This document shows positions 47,313 through 60,680 of a stretch of DNA of 64,000 nucleotides, piece by piece. The notes beneath the pieces are model-generated. The model saw only the letters and a program-made list of their open reading frames with translations. It was not told the origin of the DNA and did not search any database. The stretch spans positions 11,437,516 through 11,501,515 of the forward strand of contig WARS01000011.1 in assembly GCA_008933995.1 (NCBI GenBank). The letters are read 5' to 3'. The stretch comes from Datnioides undecimradiatus (taxonomy: Eukaryota; Chordata; Actinopteri; Lobotiformes; Datnioididae). Each line of letters starts with the position of its first letter. The stretch's first letter is position 1. The position numbers were made by a program, and so were the translations under genes.

Positions 47313-48640
47313 CTAGAACATTAAGTCTGTTGAATCCGGCGCAGAAGGGATTCGCTTCAGGTTTAGAAAACTGAACTAAAACCACCACGCCGACTGTGAC
47401 TCATCTTGAGAGCCAGCCGGTGTGTGTGTTGGTGTGTGTTCGGCTCAGGGCGTCCAGGTTGCCATTTATACACTGGCAGCAGGGCCAACAGGTATGTGCA
47501 GAATCCCCTTATCTGTCTTCTTGGTGACAGGAACGCAACATCAAACACTGGACTCACTGCCTCACTGCAGAACCTTTCAAATCAAATTTAGTTCCCTCCT
47601 CTTGCCCATGATGAAAACCCTCTGTCATATTTGGATCATTTCAATTAAATGAAACAAATGTGCCAATCCCTTGAGAGGGTCTACATCTTCATAGCAGTTA
47701 GCTGCTGAAATAAATGCCTGTCCACTAGCAGTCTGAAGACACAGGTTGATTTATTGTTATTATTATTATTATTAAGCAGTCAAATTTTATAATTTTGTGG
47801 ATCATTTTCATGAATTTTCACTCTGTCTTTGCTGCATACTAAACCTTCAATCTGATGTCTGGGCTGGAGGAAGATGATGGTGAGGCTTATGGGAAATGAT
47901 GAAGTCAGGGATGAAAAATAAAGCCTTCAGGATGAGACAGAGAGGTCACAGTCAAAGACATGCAGCTGTTTGTGTCCCATAAAGGCCTTTAAAACTCCAA
48001 TGTGAAGGACTTTCCTTTGCCCGCTTCTTTCCTTTGATGCTCCAGGTGTGTGATACCATCAAATGAGTCATCCGTCCCATTTCATTACGTTGTTATTAGT
48101 ATTATCTCTTTTGTCCCACATTACCCATCTACTGGAGTCGCTGTTGATGTGCAAGATTTGAAATGTAGAAATCTTTTGTTCTCAAAAATACACGCAAATA
48201 CTTGACGTGCAGGTAGATAATGAGTCAGTTCACGGACGTTTCCCGCTTGTCCGTAATTGTCTGTATGTGGATTCAGTTGGAATGTTTTGGTTTGACATTT
48301 ATATCATAATATCAACAAAAAGACACAAAAACTCTATACATGGCAGGACACTACAAATAAGTTGGATTTGTAATTTCAATAAAAATAAGATTTAAATTCT
48401 TTTGGTGTGCAGAAATAAACAAAAACAAACAATTAATTAATTAATCTGCAGGCTGAATTAAAGTCTCTCTTGTGTTTGTCCTCCACTCTTTATATGGACT
48501 TTTTTCCAATGTTATAGACATCTGTCAGTACATACATTGGGTAGATGTGCACATTCATCAGGCTTGACTATTGTCATGCTGAAAACCTGAAATCTTTTGT
48601 TCTTAAAAGAAAGAAACAATTGAAAAAAACAAGACGTTTC
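47313..48640. other. Intergenic region between the peroxidase gene and hps5
   Basis: No supported gene. It should hold the peroxidase promoter just right of 47312. A (TTA)n run lies at about 47755-47775. Small open frames near 47406-47652 lack any family resemblance. Confidence 0.55.
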
Positions 48641-48652
48641 ATACAGACAGAT

Positions 48653-48658
48653 TTTATT
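48653..48658 (-). terminator. Poly(A) signal of hps5
   Basis: TTTATT on the + strand gives AATAAA on the minus strand, about 330 nt downstream of the hps5 stop codon. Confidence 0.55.
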
Positions 48659-48985
48659 CACATAATAATATCTGGTTAGAACATTTTACTGTAATTGTTG
48701 AACATTTTTTCATCATTGAGATATTTCATACCTGTACATGCAGTAACTAATTTAACCTGAATTGTTAAAAAACAATATGGTAACTCTGTACATACATGAG
48801 CATGTTAATAAAAGTGGCAAGTCAAATGTAACAGATGTAATGTTTTCACTGAGAGAAGAAACACTTTCACGAATAACACGGTGCATAAATTAAGTCACAG
48901 CTCCAGCAGCAGTTAGTGGGCAGATTTACATACAGTGTTAGTTATGTTGTAGAGGAGCTGATTTCCAACCAGCAGTAATCTTTAT

Positions 48986-51900
48986 TCAGGCATGCTGAGA
49001 CCACAGGAAGCGATCGCAGCGCTCTAACATCGTCTGGATCATCGCTCTGAAACACAAGACAAAAAAACCCACTTCTGTGTTACCTGCAGATGAAGTCCAT
49101 TCAAATTACACTGATTCTCTTTGATTCTATTTTTTTCTTTTTATGACAAAAACACCTGATTCATGAGCTGTCACACTGTCCAAACCTCTGTAAAAACCTC
49201 TCACGTTTCTGCTGTGCCCTGATCAAGATGCAAGATGCTTCTAAATGTTTGACAGTGACCCACCTCTGTCTCTTCTCGGCCACTCTGAGCAGCTCGCAGA
49301 CCAGTTTAGAATGCGACGAGAGCACCAGCTGTACTCCGCACTCCTCCAGGATGGCCATAGCGCGGTCGGGCCCAGCTGTTCGTGCCAGCATCAGCGTCAG
49401 GCTCTCTGGGGTGATCTTCCCTCCACAGTCTGCTGAGCCGTTGACCCAGCTCCTCCCATTTACACCAGTGACCTGCTCTGAGTCTCCCACACTCCTGCAC
49501 CGCTGAGATATCTGAATCAAGAGCTTCCACTCGTCTAACGTCTGTGGCTCGACCCCTGGAACATGACCGTTCAGCACATACATACAATAACGTATCTTTT
49601 AATCAAGTGTGTATAGTGGTCTGGTTACTAGACAAGCTGCTCTAATGAAAGCTAAAAGTGTGATTAAGGGTTAAAGTTTTCAGTATATTTCTCTAGTGGC
49701 ACACACTACTGATACAAACTTTCCTCTTGACCCATGTGAGATAAAAACTTAGCGGCTTTGTCTTCGGCCTGAGTTTTACCTTCAGGCTCCTCCAGCAGAC
49801 TGATGTCATCCAGCTGACAGATGGTGGTGAACGCTTCTGTCCGACGCTGCAGCTCGCAGCAGAGGTAGATGTAGCCTGTCCAGTACCTGCACGCATGTGT
49901 GCGCACACATGCCCGCACGCACACACAAACACACACACACACACATCCGATACAGAAAGTAATAAATGAGTTAGCCACTACCAAACATCAACAGTGAAAA
50001 CATTTAAAAAAAAAGGCTTGTTCTGTTTGGTCAAAGAAAATCAAGTACCCATGGCTGTGGCAAGTCTCTGCCATCTTCTGCTTCGAGGACAGGTCTGCAG
50101 GAAGATGAATCAGGAGCGACAGGAGGCGTCCATAGCCCCAACTGAAACAATGAGAATGCCACCTGCAGCGGGAGTCACATCAATTCACTGTTACAATCAG
50201 TTACTCTGAAACTTTCATATGTTCCTGATAAAATCCAGTGGTGAAGTATAATAACAAATATTTAATTTAGTTTTTTTCCAAACACTAACAGAACCAGACC
50301 TGGGCTGTCCATCAGGGGTCAGGGTATCACAGCGCTGAGGAGCATCATGGGAAAGGGCCAACTCCAGCCAATCCTGTCTCAGTGATTCTGGTTCAAGAAG
50401 GGACTGCAAAAATGACAACCTAGAGGGAGAAATGAATATAAAATTAATCAGCAGAGGCAGTCAAATGTCTCCAATTCTGACAAAAAGATGAACCAGAAAA
50501 CAAACCTGTGCCCCTCAGTTCGTGATTGGACCAGATTATCTAAATAAGCCAGGAAGTGGCTTTTCTGAGCCATGGTCATTACATCAGCAGGAGTTATCGT
50601 AGGATAGAACTGGGAGAACGATCGTACAGCTGACTCCCCGTGCTTCTCATATAGCCTGGATAATAACAAAGTGATCTTACTTTATAAGGCCCAGCATTAC
50701 TTTGATATCAATATGTGCAGACAGCATTGGTATGAAATACGTGAACTCACCTGTGTAAGTGAGCAAGGAGAGTGGGTGCACTCCATGGCTGCAGCTCTCT
50801 CAGGCTGCGCAGTGATCTCAGCAAATCACCTCTCTGAATAACCTCCACCACCTTACTGGACTGAGTCAGATCTGAAGAGCATGACAGAAAGTTGATATTC
50901 CAAATAATTTCATATTAAGCTACCATAGTATCAGGTTCATGGTTAAATAATACACACTGTTATCCACAAACTCAACTACCTCAGAAAAACAAATCAAGGT
51001 TCTCTTTGTTTTAAATAAAATGGTTAAATGACAGACTTTTGTAACATCTGCACCAATTCACTTTTAGCATATTTTCTTTACTGCAACATGTTTCTATTCA
51101 TTTTTCTTATTTAATAGCTGCACTTTCATGTTTCCTGTTTATCCCACCGATTTTTTTAAACATTTTTTCTTCCTGAAGTTTTAAATCTCAAAAAAACCCA
51201 ATGTAACCAGAATGGATCTGACATGGTCGAGTGATTTAAGGAGAAGCTTCTGACCTAACATAGCCACAGTGAAGGAGCTCTGCACCTCTGGCTGGTCCTG
51301 ATAACACAGCAGACACATTTTTCTCACACGCTCCTTGTCCAGCAGAAAGAAGTAGCGACGCAGGAAAGTTGTGCACCCCAAAGCTTGTTCATCCTCCTGC
51401 TTTCTGAAGCAGCTCAGCTCTGTGTATAGTGTTGCCAGCTGGGTGAGGTTAACCAGAAGATCCGACGGTATGGGTTTGGGAGACACCACTCGAATCGGCT
51501 CTGAAGGACTCCCATCTGAAACTTCAGGCTCTTTATCAGTGGAGCCACACTGGTCCTCTCTTTCCCTGAGTTCAGGAGACTCTTCTTTCTTCTCCTCTTC
51601 TGTAATGCCCTCTGTTTGTTCTCCTGATAAGCAGGAAGACTCTTGTTGCTCTGAACAGGAGTTTAGATAATCCCTCTCCCACCTCTCCTCTCCCGGTCCA
51701 TCCACAATTGAATCACCCGCAGCAGTTGACCCGTGCACTACATGTCCGAGTATACGCTCCAGAACCAGCAGCCAGTCCATCAGAGTTTCTCTGAGGCAAA
51801 CTGGATCCAGTAGCACCAAAGGATCTTGAATCTGGGAGCTTATGGTAGAAAAAGAAACATAACTGTACATTTGATTTCTACTATAAAGTAATCTGACAAA

Positions 51901-54900
51901 ATGTCATGTAGTACTTACGTAGCTCGCTCTGTTGCCGATTTTAGTTCATCTATGTCAGCCTCTGTGTTGGGCATTTCATCATCAACTCTGTAATGACGAA
52001 AATAATTGACCCATTTAAAAAGCTTTATTTTTAACAGTATATTCAAAAGATAAAATTATTATTATTCATTTTAAAGATCTATACTTACTCATTGTCCATT
52101 TCCTCTGTGTATGGAGCTGAGGTGTCAGCCTGTCCGCCCTCCCTGAATTCAGGTCTCTGCCAGAGCTCAGAGTTCATCTGGAGGGTGTTGATCTTCTCTG
52201 TTGTCTTCTTAACAAAACTGGAAACACTGAGATAAAGAATATCAAATAAAAAACAATTTTTCAACAATACAATTAGACTATATGGGTATATGGGTTTAAA
52301 ATCTGACAGTCAGAGAGACAAACAGAACTACATATAGAGGACAGTTTCATATGACAAATGAGTGAGTGTGATGCTTGGAAATGAAACCTGCCACATGTGG
52401 TTGCAAAGATGAACAATGTGAATTTAAAAAAGTAGGTGTAGGTTCTTCTTCAGTGGAAAAGGGAAGTAAGTCGTCTAAAAGCACAGCTGCGCTTTAATAA
52501 TAGGTTGATGTAGGCATGTCAATCTTCATAAAAAATAAATAAATAAAGAGTACAACGCAAAAAATGTTTTATCAGTGGTGACCTGCTGGGATACATTCTT
52601 GTGTTTATAGCTGTGAGCATGTCTGGCCTTTATTTCTCTGGTTGTTCACCTGTCTTTGACAGCCTGAAGTGCGATGCGAGGGGGTTTGGGGCGAAATGAG
52701 AGGGGGAGATGGAACTGCAGGCCTTGCTCAGATCGCTCAGCTTCCATACGCTCACTGCTCTGTAGATCTGAATAAAGATGGGGCAAGAGCCACAGGAAAA
52801 ACACAGATGGATGGAGTACTGGAGGAGAATGATGACAGGCAGAGGACATAATGCAAGCAGATGGAGCAGAGGTGCCAGACACAACTACAGAGACAACATA
52901 AATTAAATGCTGCACAATGCAAATAGAACCAAAATGGTGATATATGCATGATACAATGGAACAGACAAGAAACTTGATATTAACAGTGTGATTATATTCA
53001 AAAGCATGTAAGCCATCAGGGTGATCCTTCAACTGTCAGAGCAAATCCAGTTATACAGCATAGCAACAGTATTGATGAAATGATTTCATGTATTTGTCAA
53101 ATCAAATCAGAAACATATCAATTTAAGTGGCAAACATACAAAACAGAATTAGAAACAGGTGCATAAGATCCTTATGACAACAGACACAAAGAGTAAAATT
53201 ATTATCATGTCTCATGTTTATATTGATAAAATGTTCAGTCTTCCTCCACACATTTGGCTTTTTTCTACATGTTTTTCCTTAATGTATGTCAGTGTTGTTT
53301 CATAGTGGTACATGTAAAACTGAAAATAATTTCACTCTCTTTTCACAGTGAACTCAGAGGAGGCAGAAAAACCCCCCGCCCCTGCTCAGAGACAAAGAAA
53401 GAGAAAGTGAGTGAGACAGAAAGAAAAAGGAAGAGAAGACAGAAACGACAAAGAATGTCAGTGAATAGGTTTTTGATTTTGTTTCAGGTCCAGTTTCTTT
53501 GAAGTTTTAATACTTCTACTGATGAAGAATTTGTTTTTTGTTTTTATTGACTGTGAGCTAATGAAAACATTATGACATCTAAATTTGTTCTGTACAGATG
53601 GATTCTGTGTCCATATCACTCTGCACAACTGGTCCATACAAAGTGAAGTGAATGATGAATGAAACAGTTGGATTTTTAAGGAGACTGTACAAAACAGGAG
53701 TTGTTAAAATTTATTATTTTTATGTTGTAGTTAATTAAATGGTAAACAAACAAAAAACCCCATAAATGACTTTTATAATAATAAAGTGCAGTTAACCTCC
53801 TACAACTCCTAATTGTTATTGTTAACAGTCATTAAAATTAGGGCAGTATTGACCCATAAACCCTGAAAGTGACTCTACATAAATTTAATTAAAGATTTTG
53901 TTTAAAAACAGTCATTTCGTCAGCATTTGTCCATTTTGTGGGTGATGGTCTCTTACCATGATCCACCTGATCTTCCTCCTGCACAAAACTGAACTCTTTG
54001 AGCCGCTCCTCCTCTGACAGGGACTGATTGATGAGGGAGCTTGTCTCCTCATCTGACTGGCTCCCTCTGCGGCTGATCACACGATAAATTCCACAGTCTA
54101 GGACGTTGAAACTCTCCTGGGTAATGATACAAACAGTTTAACACTTTGCTGTTCCATGTGTATACAGGTTTACAGAAGCTGTGTGTTTTAGTTACAGTCG
54201 GCTCACAGAAAGAATCATGTATTGAATGGACATTCCCTTTCTCTGCTTCTGTGTAAAACACAGAAAAGAAAGTAATCACCATGATGCGTTTGTTTGATGT
54301 AGAATTATTCTCTCTCTCTCTCTCTCTCTGAACCTCGTGATGGGTCATGAGACAGGAACAAGTCCCAGTGGAGGTATTTAACTGGCTATGGTTAGCTGTC
54401 TTTCAACAAACAAGTTTAATTTCACTACTGAAACCTGCTAAAACTCAGCAAACAACCAATTTAATGTGATGCCACAGAGGCACAACATTAACTGAGCAGA
54501 TCCCATAGCAAGAGGATTCAATGGTTTCCATAGAAAAATAAATGAAATCTAGGGTGCTTATGGTGTACAGTTATCGTGATAGCCATAACCTGGCTAACTG
54601 TTCATACAGAGAAGCCGGTTACAGAAAATCACTTCAACTTACGTGTGAGGAGATGCTACTTCTACGGCTGCTGGAAGCGGAGTCAAGAGGCTCTAGTTTA
54701 GCGATGACTTCCTCCAGCTGGCCAGACAGGTCCAGGTGTGTGGTGGAGCTTAGCTGGGACCTGAGATGTTCAAGGCGGTCGATGGGTATAGATTTCCTGG
54801 CCTGAATCAAACAAGAAAAGATAAGCAAGGCTTTTAGCTGAGCTCATACTGAGACAAACCTGGTTAGGATACTTTGTGTCTAAAACGTTATTTACTGATT

Positions 54901-57900
54901 TACTGCAAACTAAAACTAGGGGCATGAACATCTGTCATTTAGTTTTCGGCATCGAGACAAAACCACACTCACATGTCGCAATGTAAAGTCAGGCATTTGA
55001 TGTGCTGTGTTAAATACTGATACAATATCTGCAGACATTAGAATACTGTTTTTTTGTCAACAGCATCAGTCATATTTAGCACCTATGCATTTTTGTCTCT
55101 TTGTACAGTGGGGTCCTTCAATGTGACACACCTCAGGGAGAGATTATGCAGGAAATTAAAATGTCACATGAGTAGCTCAGCCTAGATACGACTGGAATCC
55201 AGGGTGCACAGTACACTGAGATGTTAGCATGGCAGTGGCAGCCATCTTACCCTGCTGGAGGTGATTGTGTGCTGGAACATACAGCAGACGACTGCAGCCA
55301 GAGGCCAGGACTCCCTCCGCAGCAGACGCTCGACACAGCGCTCAGCGGATAACAGGGAGAGGTGAGACAGACGTCCGCTGCCATGGAGGCAGAAGAGCTC
55401 ATTGCGGTATACTGCGATATCAACCAAGTCTACAAAACCAGAAAAAGCTTTACATTTACGGTGCTTTGAACTGTAAAACAAAAAGGTCTGGATGATCAAT
55501 GATTAAATGATGAACTTTTATAATTCTTCCCTTGGTATTATTACCGAGTGGTCGTAATGGTTTTAAGAGGAGGAGCTTGTGTGTGTTTATGAATGGTTGA
55601 CTAACTACTCTAGAAGATCACTGGTGGTAATTTGGTAGAGTGAAGCAGAGAACAAACCTTTGACCTCTGTCCACAGAAGCACTTGTCCATTCTGAGGTGT
55701 GAAGATATAAATAGCTGAATCTGTCCATGTCAGCAGGTTTTGGTCTCTACATTATGAAAGAAGGTGTCCACTTAGTCATGCATGTGTATATGTAAACAAT
55801 GTGACAAGCCTCTACAAATAAAATAATAATAATAAAACATTACCCCAAATAAAGCAGTTTAGGGAAGGCGACTGACTGGGAGCTCTTCTGCATTGGGTTG
55901 TAATGTGGCTCATTTCTGCTGACAACACAGTAACAAAAGACAAATTAGGAGTTTGTCCTTTTAAATAAGACACAATAAACCCAGGAATATTCAGTACCTG
56001 TAAGTGATGAGAGGTAGAGGAGGACAGGCCAGCAGCTGTTTGAACTGATGGGTGCTCAGAACCTCACCATTAAAGCTGGCCTCCCATATTCGAGAGCCTG
56101 GGCGGGCACAGTACAGCAGGGGGGGCTGACCAACTAATAATCCCCTGTTCTGAGGGAAAAAACATGCTCCATACTCCCCATCACGCTCCTTATTTCCAAC
56201 ACGCCAAAACTTCTCCCTGAAGACAGGTTAAGACAGAAGAATAAATGACCAATGATTGACGTGAAGAACATTTTAACAGAGCTGTTTGTAACCAGTTCAA
56301 TTCCTCTTTCTTAGGCTAAATTTTAACTTAAACAGAATGAATAAAAAGAAAATAAATAAAAATGAGTTTCATCCACTTTACTTGTTTATCCTGTGCAATG
56401 TCATGAGGTCAAATAATACAGAGAGTCATAATTTTACATAACATTGTAGTTTTTGAATAATAAAAATAACTTCATTTCTAACCAAAGGCCAAGATCATTC
56501 TTTCAAAAACATTAATGAAGAATTTTTAATTAACAGACACAAAGCTAGTGTGTCTCCTATCAGAATGCAGATTCACCTTCTTGCTGCAGGTCATTTAAGT
56601 AAGTAACATTTACCAATATTTGGGTGTTAACATGGGGCTCCTCTACTTAAAGAGTCTTTTAAGTACGCATACATGGTGTTGCTCACCTCTCTGTATCACA
56701 GAGGTAGCAGCGGCTCAGGGAAGACACCATTAGGCGACCATCCTGGTATCCCAGCTGAACCACTCTGGAGTCCACAGTGGTGATGGTCTGAACAGGGAAG
56801 ATAACAAATGCAGACCCCTAGATGAAAAGAAAACAGCGTCAAATTAAAAAATCACTTACAGCATGAATGTGAAGAATACATAGACAATGGTCACTAAAGA
56901 GGCCTGATGCACAGCAAGGAGGGAAACTATTACTTTATTTTATTCACAACCTGTTTATTCTTTAAATTACTGCAAACCATTTACAGTTTTAAGATGATTT
57001 TTCACATTTATATCAACAAAGAAGAAACAAAAAAAAGATTTACATGATATCATTATCAAGGAAAAACATTTCACTGTTATTCAGCAGTGACTACCTTGCC
57101 CAGTTTGGACGATCCTGCTCGGAGAAAGGACACCTTGCCTCCTGCATCCCCGACAAAAACTCTGAGCGTGCTGGTGTCCCAGCAGAGTGCAGTGATGGCC
57201 TGACCTCGGTGTTCCCGAGACACACTGACTCTCTCGGGACGACCCCGCCGCTCCAGTTGCAACTCCCACACCACCACCAGACCCTGACTGGAGCAGAGAC
57301 AAACACTGTGAACCATTAAACCAAAACAATAAAAGGAGGAATAAGGCAGCACAAGATAACAAAGAGTGGATTTTGTTTGCTGGTGTATGAGTATGAAATA
57401 TTTCTTTGCTTAATGGAGAGACATTAACCTTGTTGCAACAGCTATAAAGTCTTCATCATGAGGGCAACATGCCACTTGAGTGATGGATCCCTCCTGAAAA
57501 AGAGCACATAATGGATTACAAGTAAAGAAATTAAGAGACCTGAACACAAATGAACATTGCACTCTTTATTAAGTTCAGCTAGATTGGTTTTCAGCAGAAC
57601 AATAGTCAGCTCTGTATTTCAGCACGGCAGGCACTCGGTCACATATTACCTTGTGAGTGAGGATGAGCCTTTGTTTCCAGCCCTCCCTTTGAATCAGATG
57701 CAAACCTCCTGCTGATGTTCCTAAGGCGAGCCACTTCCTTGACACTGCCAAACAGGTACACTGTAACACAACAGGGTCAAATGTAGAAAGAGCTGACAAG
57801 TCTAGTCATCTAGAAACATTGTTATATGAACAATATCTTTGTGATACATTGCATTTTGAATTTTAGGTGTACCCACTTCTCCTGAGACTAAAACAGTCTG

Positions 57901-58076
57901 GCACTTTTACAATTCTACATAACAAGTTACCATAAATCATCCTCATTATAAGACCTTGTGAAACCTACCTTGAGCCTGCCGGAGTCTAATCGGAGAGCGG
58001 ACAGAAGTGGATCAAGGCAGTCAAACTCTGCTAGTACATGAGTGTGGTTCTCAGGCACAACTGGTATCAGAGGCAT
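48986..58076 (-). CDS. hps5: Hermansky-Pudlak syndrome 5 protein, BLOC-2 subunit
   Basis: HPS5 forms BLOC-2 with HPS3 and HPS6, which directs cargo to melanosomes and other lysosome-related organelles. Coding exons from the start: 57969-58076, 57650-57760, 57429-57493, 57095-57287, 56687-56817, 55998-56216, 55844-55918, 55658-55746, 55251-55429, 54643-54801, 53957-54116, 52650-52767, 52089-52226, 51919-51987, 51255-51838, 50751-50871, 50506-50655, 50300-50419, 50049-50141, 49780-49886, 49264-49555 and 48986-49046; 3342 nt, 1113 residues (human 1129). The N-terminus ([18 protein letters not shown]) leads into a beta-propeller with WD-type blades ([48 protein letters not shown]). The middle contains [16 protein letters not shown] and SDEETSSL, well conserved with human. 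The C-terminal helical part ends [12 protein letters not shown]. The acidic region encoded by the 584-nt exon is the least conserved. Confidence 0.97.
49890..49942. repeat. Imperfect (CA)n/(GCACAC)n tract in an hps5 intron
   Basis: An alternating purine-pyrimidine run with CGCACAC variants starts right next to the acceptor of the hps5 exon at 49780-49886. On the minus strand it is read as GTGTGT just upstream of the splice site and takes the place of a normal pyrimidine tract. Confidence 0.8.
54310..54329. repeat. (TC)10 microsatellite in an hps5 intron
   Basis: A short uninterrupted TC run sits between hps5 exons at 53957-54116 and 54643-54801, roughly 190 bp from the nearer one. Confidence 0.9.
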
Positions 58077-59606
58077 CTTCACTGCTAATCCTTTGTAACA
58101 GAGAGGGAGTGAGACAGTCAGCAAAGTATGAAAAAAAGAAATGTGAGTGCCTTCAAGACTCACTAATCTGCTTCCTCGCATTCCACAGTCCTCAGCCCTG
58201 TGGCATCTGTGACTTGCAGTAGTGCACGATACCTCTCAAACTGACCAGTCATGACTCCACTTTACACCATCTCCAGCCTCGTGAAACCCCCTCATCAGAG
58301 AATAACTTGTGTAAATACTTGTATGATAAACTACTTTTAGCTACACAATGAGATATTTTCTAAATTAGAAAAGTTTTTACTGATAATCCAACTAATTACT
58401 AATATGGGGAAGATGCCACCGTCACCATGTAAAGACTGAATATCCTGTAGTGGGTGGGAAGTTTACTTAATGTATGTCATTCATACAAAGTTTGTTTTAA
58501 GGGAAAATATGTGGAAAAAAACTACTGTTCAAATGTGTTTTGTCCATGTCAATACAACATTTTTTACAACACCAGAGGCCACTATTCAGCTCAAAATACA
58601 GCACAACACACTAGTTTGGCTTTAACTTACTCTCTGTGGTGTTAAGTGAATTTATGAGGAAGCAGAGGCAAACCTGTAGATCATGTTATTTCAATGTGGC
58701 ACAGAGACAAAACTGGATGCAATCGCATATAAATGACATCATACTAAAGCACCTGAGATGTTGAACGTGAGGGGCTCTGGGATTCACCTGGTAGGCATAT
58801 CCAGACTTGGGCCTCATCCTGACATTAATACTTAAGCAGTGGCACCAGTCTGCTTATTACTCTAATTACATAATATAAGTCAAACCCCTTATTGAAAAGT
58901 AAAAGTAGCAATAATACTGCAAATACTCTTCAAGCTGTACCTGACCTCCCACATTAAAAAGCATTAATATCCAACTTATCGGATCTTATTTTAACTAATT
59001 AGCATATTATTGGGACATGTTAAATAAATGCAGAACTGTAGTTGAGTGTTGACTCTGTAAAGCACGAACTGGAAATCCCCTGAAGTACCAGTACCTCAAA
59101 TGCGTCGCCTTACATGAGTACATGTACTTGCTAAAGAAGCCAGTGACGTAACGTTAACACAGATGTTCTAATTAAACGTTACAATAACGTCTCAACCTTA
59201 ACGTTAATAACCGTCGACAAACCTTGAAATTTCAAGCTCTCGTGCTCAGTCGTTCCAGGTTAGTGTCACTTAACTACTGCGACCCTGTCAACTAGACAGA
59301 GGGCGATTCGATCAGCCGATCATGGTAGTCTGCATCGCATCACGAGACCCGTCTGCTGACACTGATGCTAACGTTTCTATCAAAACTAATGCAACTCCGA
59401 AAGCCACATAAAAGAAACACGAGCACGACATTGCTACTTTAATATGTTTGACAGTTTATTACAATTAATACAAACCCCGAAGTCTCTGATCAGCGTGTCA
59501 ATGAGCCTACATGTAACTACATTTGCAATAACAAGGTAGCAAACATGCTAGCTAGCTAAGACAGTGATGTGGGTATTCACTCACTCGTTGTATTAGGTAG
59601 ACTCAC

Positions 59607-59800
59607 CTAACGGTCGGAATGACACTGCAGCGCTGCCACCCACAAATCCACTCCAAGCTAACTTACTGCCTCACATCGCTGGTTTGGTTCACTTTCTTTG
59701 GATAAAGTCAGCAGTCAGTGTCACGCCACTGTGGCGGCAGCCAGCCAAGCTGTCACAGCCTCACTCAGCTGATGTGAGGACACTTCCTGATTGCATCGCG
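59607..59800 (-). promoter_or_regulatory. hps5: hps5 promoter and non-coding first exon
   Basis: A consensus donor (minus strand GTGAGT, + strand 59601-59606) ends a GC-richer exon that can be joined to the acceptor whose exon starts at 58090, 14 nt before the start codon. On the minus strand CAGGAAGTG (59781-59789) matches an ETS-factor site, common near TATA-less starts. The transcription start is inferred to be near 59750-59800. Confidence 0.5.
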
Positions 59801-60064
59801 GCGGTCTCCCAGCAGCAGCGCCGGATGCTTCACTGGATGTTTTAACATTAAAACGAGACCATCTCCATGTTTTCCAAAACAGATTCGTCCAAAAAGACAC
59901 GCAGCTACAGCTCTAGGTGCTGTAGTTTAAGCATCATGACAAATAAACATTCGGTCTTGTTCAAACTGAGAAAACAACAATAAAAACAAAAGTTCAGTGC
60001 ACGGACTTCATCAAATACTGCAATTTCAACAGACAGTGGCATGAACAAAAACTTTATGCCTCAC

Positions 60065-60070
60065 TTTATT
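60065..60070 (-). terminator. Poly(A) signal of gtf2h1
   Basis: The minus strand reads AATAAA about 610 nt after the gtf2h1 stop codon. It lies only about 270 bp from the presumed first exon of hps5, so the two tandem genes are tightly packed. Confidence 0.55.
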
Positions 60071-60680
60071 TCAGAGTAACAACTTCAGTGCAGACAGGGT
60101 GCAGACATTACAAACCAGTGACAGTGTGATTTGAGTCTCACATACACACACACACACTAATGCACTCGAGTGTTAAATGTCTTTACAGTATTGCTATATT
60201 CACTTCGCCTTTTGCTGCAGATTAACTGGAACTTTGTTCCACAAATCGACCCAGTGCTCTGAAGGACTTCCTTCTATGTTCAACTTCTCGTTCTCTGCTC
60301 TATGCACTGATCGAACATCCCAGCAGCCCTCTGCTTGCATCTCGAGCCTCAACCTGTTGTCCTGAGTGCCGTTCTGATTTTCCATCTGAAATTTGGTCAT
60401 GTTACACCATTTTAAAAGTCCCATTTCGCCATTACCGGCAACAATCTCTCAACCATTGAGAAAACACAAACAAAAGAGAAAGAAACTAATTACAGTTATT
60501 TGTGACTGAGATGCAGTTAGTCTCTGTTTATCGGTTGTAGCAGCATCCTTCTATATCCTCATTAAGCCCCTGCCAACCACGTCCCATTACAATGTGATCT
60601 GTGGTCTCCTCACAGCAGTCTTGAGAACCTTCACGGGCCATTTGTCCATTTATATGTGTTCTTTGACAAAGCATCAGACC

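Noticed and set aside
53254..53502. 82-codon + strand frame with a basic stretch in an hps5 intron
   Set aside because: It is purine-rich simple sequence without a family match and lies opposite to the gene's direction.
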